A stretch of DNA of 64,000 nt from assembly GCF_028009165.1 (NCBI RefSeq), contig NW_026611615.1, positions 806,001-870,000 on the forward strand, in the 5' to 3' direction. Below are positions 24,386-33,701 of the stretch, piece after piece (positions within the stretch are counted from its first letter, which is position 1; each line of letters starts with the position of its first letter). Made by a program: the position numbers and the translations under genes. This stretch comes from Akanthomyces muscarius (lineage: Eukaryota > Ascomycota > Sordariomycetes > Hypocreales > Cordycipitaceae). The notes below the pieces were generated by a model that was not told the origin of the DNA, did no database searches, and saw only the letters and a program-made list of their open reading frames with translations.

Positions 24386-25564
24386 ATGGATCCAATTCAG
24401 GAAGAACTCCTTTATAAAGAACTATCCCTCCTACCTCGTCCCTGTTATCCCTTTCCGGACAGAGTCAACCAGCATATTGACAGCCTTGCATCCGAATATC
24501 GCGAGTGGATCGACACCGACTGCGACTTTACATCTGCGTCTGCTCGCGCTGCGTACAAGCGACACAGATTAAGCGACATTGCTGCCCGGGCATTTCCGTC
24601 GCTGAGTCTGGAGGAACTGCGACCAGTGGCACGCTTCACGTCATGTCTGGCCATCATCGATGACTTTCTAGACAAGGCGGATGCTGCTGAGCTGGAACGA
24701 GTCCGCAACGAAGCCACCGCCCTTCTCCTTGGTATAGATGACAGGGAGCCGCCCCGTGCAGGATTCTATCGCCAGGTATATCTGATACGGCAAGATGCCT
24801 TGGCGTGCGAAATGCCTCAGTATCTATATCGACATTTCGTTGACGCCATCGTAGGATTGTTGACGGGCTATGGGGCGGAGAAGCAATTCAACGCGGCGGA
24901 CACGCCGCCACCGCTTAATGCTTACATGACGCTCCGTCTGCAGACATCTGGAGGCAACTGCTATGCTAAATACCTATGCATGCAAAAGAATTACCGTCTC
25001 CTGCCGAACCACGTGCTGCAGAACCCGGCCATTCGCCGGATGCACGGCCTGGCGAGCCTGCTCATCGGCTACCACAACGACTTCATCTCGCTCCCCAAAG
25101 AGCTTGCTCGAGGCGGCGACGTGGTCAACCTCGTCATGGTCGTGCAGAGGGAATTCGGGCTGAGCACGCTGCAACAGGCCTGGGCGAGAGCTCTCGACAT
25201 ACACGACGACGCCCTAGGCGAATTCACGTTCCTGCAAAAGAGCTTGCCGGACTTTGGCCTTTGGCAGCAGATGGCCTCAGAGTACGCCGAGGACTTGGGC
25301 GTCATGGTTCAGGGTGTCTACGCGTGGCATACGCAGAAGACGGGGCGCTATGTTCCAGGGGCGTACGTTGAGCCAGTCTATTGCCCGGATCGAACGGGTA
25401 GCAAGCAAAGCAGGGGCGCGTCACATGGAAAAAGCCAAGAACGGGGAAGACTGCCTGCTAGGGGCAAGCTCCAAGCCGACTACCAAGTCTTTGTTTGCAT
25501 GTTCTTATGTGGCATGCTCTGCTGCGTTTGGCTGTTTTCTTTGCTTTTGCTCCCTATAGGCTAA
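24386..25564 (+). CDS. Class I terpene synthase (sesquiterpene cyclase type)
   Basis: A single exon of 392 codons. The metal-binding DDFLD motif is at residues 92-96 (DDxxD). The NSE/DTE-type motif 'NDFISLPKE' is at 231-239. An effector arginine (R184) lies 47 residues upstream of the NSE, and an RY pair is at 321-322. This is the full active-site set for ionising a prenyl diphosphate, most likely farnesyl diphosphate, in the cytosol. The usual domain ends near 330. The last 60 residues are atypical: a basic stretch followed by a hydrophobic, cysteine-rich tail, suggesting either a lost stop codon or a membrane anchor. The product is unpredictable. With the P450 and the methyltransferase it forms a small terpenoid cluster. 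Part of its 3' end is duplicated at 18405-18500. Confidence 0.92.
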   Translation: MDPIQEELLYKELSLLPRPCYPFPDRVNQHIDSLASEYREWIDTDCDFTSASARAAYKRHRLSDIAARAFPSLSLEELRPVARFTSCLAIIDDFLDKADAAELERVRNEATALLLGIDDREPPRAGFYRQVYLIRQDALACEMPQYLYRHFVDAIVGLLTGYGAEKQFNAADTPPPLNAYMTLRLQTSGGNCYAKYLCMQKNYRLLPNHVLQNPAIRRMHGLASLLIGYHNDFISLPKELARGGDVVNLVMVVQREFGLSTLQQAWARALDIHDDALGEFTFLQKSLPDFGLWQQMASEYAEDLGVMVQGVYAWHTQKTGRYVPGAYVEPVYCPDRTGSKQSRGASHGKSQERGRLPARGKLQADYQVFVCMFLCGMLCCVWLFSLLLLPIG

Positions 25565-26452
25565 CGCATAGGTAGACAGGTAATTCGACAATGATGTGAT
25601 CCAATTTTCAAGTGCGTACATCCATACATATGCCTTACCTGACTCCCGGGATTGCCATCGAGTGGATAGTCTGGTCCATGCGTCCTCATCTGCCGGTCAG
25701 TTCCTACATACCGGGAATTTTATTAGTTACACCGCTCTTTGTGGTAAGACATTCTCGACCCAACCACTTGGTAGCTACCGCAAAGCGACGTACAGGGGGT
25801 TGCGCGGCCCACACTCCCCTGAGAAAAAGGAAAGAACACTGTCGGACGCTGGATTCCAGATTTCAGCCGCTCCTAATGATGATGCTGATGATGATGCGAT
25901 GATGATGAGTTGTCTATGCTTTAACATAGTGCTCGTCTCCCTGGACTTGGAATGGTCATAAACTTGTCTGTCTGCTAGTTCTTGGTGCAGCGCGACTTTT
26001 TTTGTTTTAGCCAATGCCTTTCGTTCTTGTTTCCGCTGCTGCTGTCAGCTGCTAGCTATATTCTTGTGGCTGGAGCTGACAGCCCCCTGCGCGCGCTAAC
26101 TACGGAGGCCTAGCCTGTACGACTCAGGTATCAGTTATTATTAGTGATTTGTCTTTGCATGCGCTGTGTCTTACCCCCCTCCTAGTTACCGACTAATTGG
26201 TAGCGAGATCTGCCACACCATGTGCCGTCACATATGACGACTGCCCGCCCCCCTACACTGGGCCTATTGGAAGCTTCCGTCTTTCTCACCTATGCACATC
26301 GAGGACTTTCCCGTCAGACACACGCAACACAATGCAAAGCCATGGTCACTACGAGCTGTCGCAGCACGACAGCCAGCGCAATCCGCAGCGCGAGGACGCT
26401 GACGTGGCAGGCATATTCGACTTTGACGTGACAAAGATATTCGGGCACGACA
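25565..26452. other. Intergenic region
   Basis: About 0.9 kb between the terpene synthase and the methyltransferase. A (GATGAT)-like imperfect trinucleotide patch occurs at about 25876-25910. A longer upstream frame from 26332 is open, but it is out of phase with the next methyltransferase exon. Confidence 0.5.
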
Positions 26453-27771
26453 ATGTCATTGAGCCAGAAGTAAGAGCTTTTGGGTTCTCACACCCTTTGA
26501 TCTGCATACATATCCACGTGGTTTATAGTCCTGGCCGCTAATTGTTTTTTTCTTCACTTTGAATCAAAAGGCTTGGAGCTTGTGAGACCACCTCCAAAGA
26601 AACCTCGTATATCACATCACCACCTTACTGATCAACCACAGGAGCGACTCAGCGTCACTGTCAGAGAGCACGCAAGCGTACCCTGAAGAATTCGGCCGTA
26701 CTTACCATGCCTATCACGCCGGCTGTAAGTATGCCTGCTGCGGTCAAGTCCAGCGCGCCGACTGTGTCTAACAGTATCCAACTAGCGTACCCGTTTCCAA
26801 ACGACATCGCCGAGCAGGATCGCCTAAAGCTCCAGAGCGACTGCGTGAAGCACCTCCTGGGCAACAAACTGTACTTTGCCCCGCTTTCACGTACGAATCC
26901 GCCTCTGAGGGTCATTGATGTGGCAACCGGGCTCGGCGACTGGGCCATCGAGATGGGCGATTTGTTCCCTGGGTCCATAATTGTTGGCACAGATTTGTCT
27001 CCCATCCAGCCAGACGAAGTACCGCCAAACGTTCATTTCTACGTAGAAGATGCGTGAGTCGACAAAGGCCTACGACACGAAACTCTCTGCTGACAATCTT
27101 TTTTTTTTTTTTTCAAACCAGTACTGACCCATGGGACTTTACCCACAAGTTCGACTACATTCACACCAGAAGCACTGTCGGGTGCTGGGGTAACTTTCAG
27201 ACGCAGATTGCGCAGGAGGCTTTTGCTTCTCTCGAGCCTGGCGGCTGGTTCGAGTCGCAGGAAATCGACGGCAACATCTGCTGCGACGATGACACCCTAA
27301 ATCCCGACGGGGCGCTGGCGCAATATTTCGGGGACCTGGTTACAGCCTCGGAACGGATGAACCGGCCTGCTATCCTCGGCGCCATCCTCAAAGAGGCGTA
27401 CGAGGCTGCTGGCTTTGTCGACGTCCAGCAGATTCCGCTCAAGATGCCGATTGGCGGATGGGCCAAGGACAGCCGTCTTAGGAGCATAGGGCTTGCCTGG
27501 CAGGCTAATCTCCTGGAGGGTCTCGGCGGGTTTGCGTATCAGCTGTTTAACAGAGTATTCGACAGGACTTCAGAAGAGACCGAGGTGTGTATCCAGTCAG
27601 CTAAACTTTTTGCGATACCTATAAAAACTTGTACAATGATAAAGATGCTAAATATGATAGGTACTTCTTGTGAGTGTGCGTAAGGAGCTCTGCGATCCAC
27701 GTATACATTCATACATGCCCGGATATGTGGTTTGGGGGAGGAAGCCACACCCCGGGGAGTCTCTTGCCTAG
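26453..27771 (+). CDS. LaeA-like SAM-dependent methyltransferase
   Basis: Five exons (26453-26469, 26642-26724, 26786-27053, 27122-27584, 27661-27771) join in phase to 313 residues. The tiny first exon from ATG 26453 was chosen because only this frame continues into 'SDSASLSESTQ' of exon 2. Next come 'RTYHAYHAG' and 'YPFPNDIAEQDRL', the SAM-binding 'VIDVATGLGDWAIEM', 'GTDLSPIQP', 'DPWDFTHKFDYIHTRS' and 'LEPGGWFESQE'. This order is typical of the fungal methyltransferases related to LaeA that are frequent in secondary-metabolite clusters. The last intron uses acceptor ATAG at 27660, giving a C-terminus with 'IHSYMPGYVVWGRKP' and TAG at 27769. Function may be regulatory or tailoring. The next cluster neighbour is lost in decayed repeats. 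Confidence 0.85.
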
Positions 27772-28740
27772 GGCTTCTTAGTACGATTTAGGTTGTATAT
27801 GTTAATAAGTATAACTACTAGTAGTAGCGCCTTAATATATCTAGTGTAATTCTAGGAATATAAACACTAAAAAAAGCTATATACTACTTATAGAGTACTC
27901 TACTTACTTTAATATTAAGGTTTTACTTTATAAGGATAGTATATTAAATATTAGTATAATAAAGTAAACTTTTAAGTAATTAATTATAATTTTTAGAAAT
28001 TAAGTTAGTTTAAGTTAAGTTACTTTATAAAAGTTAATATTATATCTTATAAACTATAATAAAGCTTTAACATTAAATTCTTATTATAATATAATTCTAG
28101 GAATATAAATACTAAAGAAAAGCTATCACTTATATAGCGACAAACTAGGGGCTAGGTTGTTATAAAGTGCACTAAAAATTTAGACTCTATAAAAACTATA
28201 AGGGGGTTAGGTTATTATAAAATTAGACCCTAGGTACTATTAACAGGGAAGTGAGCCTATCACTCATATAGCGACGAACTAGGGGCCAGGTCGTTATAAA
28301 ATTAGACCCTAGGTCGTTATAATAGGTTATAGTATAGAGTATAGTAAAATAAAAGGGAGAGGTAGGATAGAAAGAAGAGGGTTAAATTAAGTATAAAAAT
28401 ATAGAGTATATATTTTAGTGATTTTTAGTTAAATAGATATTATAGGTAATAATTCTATAGAAAATAGTTGTGATATAGTTAAGATAGGGCCCGTGCTATT
28501 ACGGAGCGAGAACTTGTTACGCGAAGCGCTAGGAACTAAGGGGGTTTAGAGGGCAAGCCCCTAATAAAACAGGCAGGAGGAGGTTAAATAGATATTATAG
28601 GGTTAAATTCTATTAGAAATAGGTGTATTTAGCTAAGATAGGCCTGTACTATTATAGAGTGAGAACTTATTATATAAAGCGCTAAGAACTAAGGGGGTTT
28701 AAAGGGTAAGCCCCTAATAAAACTACTCTAGTATTACGTC
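27772..28740. repeat. AT-rich RIP-decayed repeats with a recurring 40-bp motif
   Basis: About 1 kb of AT-rich DNA with no gene. A motif around 'AGCGACAAACTAGGGGC' followed by 'AGGTTGTTATAAA' recurs near 28137, 28200 (partial), 28265 and 28305. A longer direct repeat occurs at about 28430-28560 and 28585-28720 (AAGGGGGTTT, GGGCAAGCCCCTAATAAAAC and related). These are remnants of transposons I cannot name. Confidence 0.6.
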
Positions 28741-29795
28741 CGGGAATTACCGTTATTCCTGCTTTTCAGCTAATCACACACGCCTATAACTCGACCCTAC
28801 ACGCCGCCTATTCTGCCTGGCTGAGGAGTGGGCCCTATTTTCTCCCTCCGCCGTCGCTGTCGCCCTCGACCCTGGCCGTAGCCCGCTCTAAGTTATAGCT
28901 AATCATAATAGCCTAATCCCTCAGGATAGGTCCTAAAATACCCTTTTTAGTTAGGGATAGGTCCTAAAATACCCTTTTCGCTTAGGAATAGGTTATAAAA
29001 CCGATTTTCTAGCTGGCTATATAGGCATACTAGTAACTAGCTATAGTATATAGTAGGTCGCTAGTAGGAAGTGTGAAGGAGTGAGCGAGTAAGTAGGCTA
29101 AAGTAGGCGAGTAAGCTAGTACAGGCCTATTAAACTATTAGCTAGTATAGCAGCTATTTTAAATTAGTAAATTATAGAAATACTCTATTATGCCCTACTT
29201 TATATTCCCTTATTAGATTTATTCTATATAAAGCTAGTACGCCTTTCCTATTATAGAGTATATATAAGCTTTAAAGGAACGCCTATTTCGATTTAGTAGA
29301 ATTAAAGGCACGTTATAGAGTGGCGACTAGCTTAGTTATATATAATTAAAATACCACTATATATACCCTCTTACTATATAACTTTAAAGGGGAAGTTATA
29401 AAGTAAGGTAGACACCTTTATAAAGTGTTTACTAAATAGAGAAAAAAGAATACCTATACTTTATAAATAGGAAATTATAATAAGAGTCTTATAGCCTTAC
29501 TATATAGGGTAGTCTAGAAGGGAAAGAAGAAAGAGAGAAGGACACTTAATATAAAATAGCTATATTATTTTAGAACCCTTATACTAGCTATATATAGTAA
29601 GAGAACTTAGCGGAGGGTTTTATAATATACACACCTACTATATAGTAAAGGACTAAATATACCTTACCTTATTCTATCTATATTCGTCTAAATAGTATAA
29701 TACTAATTACTAGTAGTAGTATAGGGTAGTAATATCTCTCCTTATAGGAAGCTAGCTAGCTATAAGTAGTTAGTCTTTACTTAAATAACTATAAA
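28741..29795. other. Decayed sequence upstream of the recombinase relic
   Basis: About 1 kb, partly GC-rich at 28741-28900, then increasingly RIP-like. Short repeats of GGATAGGTCCTAAAATACCC are seen near 28925 and 28957. It is probably the 5' flank of the relic gene that follows. No intact gene. Confidence 0.45.
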
Positions 29796-32575
29796 CCCGC
29801 CCTTCTATACGCCCTTTATAGCTTAGCGCTTAAAATAACTTAGGGCTAAGTGTTATAGTACTTACTAGTTAGGTATAGTATTAATAAGAAAATAAGGGCG
29901 ACTATTAACGCTATTATTACTAAGCTAGACTTGCCTAACCCTATATAGCTCCCGCCTAGGACAGACAGGTCTCTAGCCCACCTAGTCCTCGCTATCTTAT
30001 AGGGAGGCGTATACTAATACTGCCTATTTAAGTCCTTTAGTAAGGATATACTATTATAACATTTAAGGAAGGAGTATCTATTATAAGCGACTAAGAGCTA
30101 AGATAACACTAAAAAGGATATACTATTCTAAACCTAAATTACTAGTAATATATAATAAGTATAGCGGGTTAAGGTGCCACTACTAGCTACTAGCCCCTAG
30201 ACTATTACGCCCTTAACCCCGCTATTTAAGGCTATCTATAGCGCTATTAATACACTATATAAGGCAGAGCGCTAATAGAGCGGCGGCCGGCCTATAGACG
30301 TGGATAAAACGGCAGGTAGGGGACCGCCCCGCCTTAATCTAGAGGAGGAAGCTATTATAAGGACAAACTAAATACGCTACACTTAATAGGATAGGATCTT
30401 CTAGTAGGCAGACCACTCTATACTAGTATAGACATAGTAGCTAGCGTCTATACTAGGCGGCCCTTTACACTTCTATAATAGCTATAAGGGGGGCCTAATT
30501 ATTAGCGTTTAGGACGATAAGAAGAGGCTACGCACTATTATAGGTATAGTTAACTACCTATTTAACTAATACGCTAATACTATCCGCTATATAGATATAG
30601 CTATATAGTGCTAGCTCTAGGGTAGGTATCCTAATAGGCTATATAAGACGCCGTTTAAGCTTATAGCCTATACCTACTTAGAGCGCTAGTATAGGCGTCT
30701 TTTTAAGCACTGTCTATATATATAGCTTCGCCTAGCTTAGATGCCCGCCTAGACGGCAGAGTAGGTTATAGGGCGCCGCTTTTTACCTATATATAGGCGC
30801 GCCCTAGAGTAGCTATAGTCAGACCTAATATAATAGGCAATACTAGCCACCTAGTAGAACAGGCCTACTAACTACTACCCGCTAGGTTAGTTCCCTATAG
30901 TTATAAAGCTCCCTTACTATTAGAGGGCGCTAGCCGCTATAAGACGTAATAGACACACTCCTAGCGATAATAGCGTGCTAGATAGCTACCCTAGTATATT
31001 AGACGCTAAGTATAGTCTAGGAAGTGTATCTAATAAGAGCTCTAAGAGTAAGATAGATATACCCTCTATATACATAATAGCTATACTAAAAGCCTAAGTA
31101 GTACTATAGTTATATATTAGTATATATAAGATAAAAGAAGTCTAGTAAGACCCTTAAGTAGATATAGTCCTCTAGTTCTGCTTCTTTATAGTGAGAGAGA
31201 CTTTTAATAACACTACTACTAGCTCTATACTCCTTATATACTTCGCCGCTACTAGTAGGCTTATAGGCCTAGACGGCTTAACGTTTACACGCTTAGTGTA
31301 GTATATAACGACTATATCTAGTCTTATTTACTATATCTAGCTAATACTACTAGAGGGGACACTGCCTTATATCTTATACAACTATATTAGACTTCCTACT
31401 AGGCCCCTATAGGGTTAGCTTGAAAGACTATAGAAGGTCTAGGTTAAGAGTATATATAACGGCAGCTTTTCCCTATTTAGTGAATTTATTAGCCTGCTTA
31501 TATACGGCGTGACGCTAGGTAGCGCGGATAGGCCGGTTTTCTACTTTACGTAAAGTAAAGATAGAGAGGAGATTAGCCTAGATAGCAGGTAGTACCTTAC
31601 TATAAAGGGCTTTTATAGTATTCTTTAGAAAGCAGTTAGTAAGGCTATAGAGTAAAGTAGGCAGCTTTTTTATAGTATAGTGCCCCCGCCTAAGAAGCTA
31701 GGCGAGATATAGGATCGTATAGCTGAGAGAATAGTAGGCTACTCTTTTATTATAGACCTAAGTAATAAGCTAGCTAATACCTATAAGCTAGTCTTATAAT
31801 AGGCCTATAAGTTAACTAAGTAACTACTTATACACTATATATATAAGGGCGATCTACTAATATAGGACATATAAGCTATTAGTATCTACTTAGAAGAGTA
31901 TAATATAATACTAAAAAATCTTATAGTCGCTATTTATATTACTAGAGGCTAGGGAGCCTATATTATAGAGTTTAGCTTACTATAGTGTGAAAATATAGTG
32001 TTATAGCTTTACAGGGTAGTGCTATATGCTAGTTATATATACTATATTACCCGCTATATTAAGAACTAGCTTAGTATAAATAACGAGTTCTAGGTAGCGT
32101 GTTTCTTACTAGTAGTAGTAGGTCGTTTAGTTTTCTAATATCTAGTCTATATCCGCCCTATTACGAAAATACTACGTTATACCTGCCTTAGCTAGAGCGA
32201 TAAGACGTCACTATTATTCACCCTAGCCTTAGGAGACACTTAATAGACAATAAGTACGTTCTTAAAGACTCTCTAAGAGCTTAGCGCACACTTAGAAAGC
32301 TTCCTAATAGGTATTAGCGCGCGACTATACTATTAGCTATCTATCGCTATTACTAATAAACATATCTATAAAGGTAGTGCGCTGTTTAACAGATCTAATA
32401 AGTCTAACACTACTAATAACGACTAAATTGTCTTTATATAGTAAAGCAGACACTGACCTTAGATACGCTAGGTAAACTATAGTATTAATATAGTATTTCT
32501 AAACAGGCTTTAGCCTTACCTACTTTAACTCTACCTATAGGCATCTAGGAAGTAGCACTCCTTTATAGACTAGGA
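29796..32575 (+). pseudogene. RIP-destroyed copy of the tyrosine-recombinase-like gene (paralogue A type)
   Basis: Translated on the + strand and read through its many stops, this stretch aligns along its length with the intact protein at 46009-49023. Examples: 'DLPNPI.LPPRTD' versus 'QLPDPRQLPPRED'; 'YCLFKSFSKDILL.HLRK' versus the second zinc finger 'HCRFRSTSLDLLSRHLKK'; 'LEGTLP' in both; 'REEISLDS' versus 'GEEISWDG'; 'DRIAERIVGYSFI' versus 'DRISERSAGYSFV'; 'YLVYIRP' versus 'YLVYIQP'; and 'RLQPYLL.LY' versus 'KLQPGLLRMY'. Most stops stand where the intact protein has Gln, Trp or Arg, as expected from RIP. The frame appears kept over kilobases, so decay was by point mutation rather than indels. 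It has no coding capacity now. Confidence 0.85.
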
Positions 32576-32689
32576 AACAGCTAAGCTACGTTAAACCTCC
32601 ACTATATAAGATAGACACGGGCTATAGAAACGGCTAATTAGCTATAATAGCTATAGTGCTATTAAGAGTAAAGCACATAACGCTAAGAG

Positions 32690-33231
32690 GCCTAGGCGTG
32701 ACCTAGTAATTAATTATAAAATTATAGTATAGGAAAATAGCTAACTAGTAATAGAAAGCCACCTAGATATATAGCTAGACTTAGCTAACAGCCTGTTTAT
32801 CTACCTAGACGATCTTAGGCTGGCTATTTACTGTGAGTATTAGACTATAGTATACGCTAATAAGGTCATAGGCTATCTTTAGGCTGGCAAATATAAAAAA
32901 GCTTTTAGATAGGCTTAACGAGAAAATATATAAAAGACTGTCTAGAGCTAGCTAGGGATTATAGTGAGCTAAGAGGAATTACGATTATTTATTAAACCAC
33001 AGAAATACTACCTAATCCCCTTTATTTATCCGCCTACTCTAAATAGCCTACACTATAAGGATTACGTATATATTAGTATAAGTAAGCGCGTAATAGAAGA
33101 TTACTATTAGGTGGAATATAAATAGGTAAATTTATAGAAATAAGGCGTGTAACTATAACAGCTATAAGTTATACTTCCCTAGATAGCAAATATTCCCTAG
33201 TAGAGACTATTTCTGTCTTATAATACTAGTA
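32690..33231 (+). pseudogene. Start of a second RIP-destroyed copy, cut off at the telomere tract
   Basis: After the first relic ends, translation yields 'YLDDLRLAIYCEYQTIVYANKVIGYL' in pieces, a pattern like the N-terminal zinc finger of the same family (compare the first ~70 residues of the proteins at 46009 and 49524), then low-complexity decayed sequence. It stops at the TTAGGG-like tract at 33232. This mirrors the tandem order of intact paralogues at 46-54 kb. It is less certain than the first relic. Confidence 0.55.
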
Positions 33232-33256
33232 TAGGGTTAGGGTTACCTAGGGTTAG
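33232..33256 (+). repeat. Internal telomere-like tract
   Basis: TAGGGTTAGGGTTACC and CTAGGGTTAG directly precede the 3' end of the retrotransposon. This is a short interstitial telomeric sequence, G-rich strand on +. Confidence 0.9.
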
Positions 33257-33418
33257 AAACTGTAAATTGAGTTATCTAAGCTAGCTCGCTCGGGAATTTT
33301 CTAATAATACATTTAGAGAAAGTAATAGTAAGGAAAGAAAGTAAAGAGGAGAGTGTCCTAAGAAAGAGAGTATAGGGTAGGTAGTATAGGGTGGGTGGTA
33401 TAGGGTAGGTGGAGGGGG

Positions 33419-33660
33419 GGTGCTAGAATATGTGTTCTAGCTATAGAAGGTGCTAGGACGTGGGTTCTAGCTGATAGAGGTGCTAGAGCGCGTGTTCTGG
33501 CTGCTAGAGGCGCTAGAGTGTGTGTTCTAGCTGCTAGAAGGTGCTAGAGCGTGTGTTCTAGCTGCTTAGAGGGCGCTAGAGTGTGTGTTCTAGCTGCTAG
33601 AAGGTGCTGGAATGTGTGTTCTAGCTGGTAGAGGGTGTTAGTATGGGTGTTATAGTGGGT
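33419..33660. repeat. 3'-region minisatellite (about 30 bp unit)
   Basis: Seven or so imperfect copies of a unit like GTGCTAGAGTGTGTGTTCTAG followed by CTGCTAGAG. The same array occurs in the copies at about 61875-62050 and 62500-62675. Confidence 0.85.
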
Positions 33661-33701
33661 AGAGAGGCGTTATAGTGGGTGGAGGGGCGTTATAGTGGCT
33701 C

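Noticed and set aside
26332..26541. Longer upstream start for the methyltransferase at 26332
   Set aside because: That frame is out of phase with the next exon; ATG 26453 gives clean joins through all five exons.
28741..33231. AT-rich block as featureless centromere-like or intergenic DNA
   Set aside because: Translation through its stops aligns with the recombinase-like proteins, so it is a RIP relic of genes.
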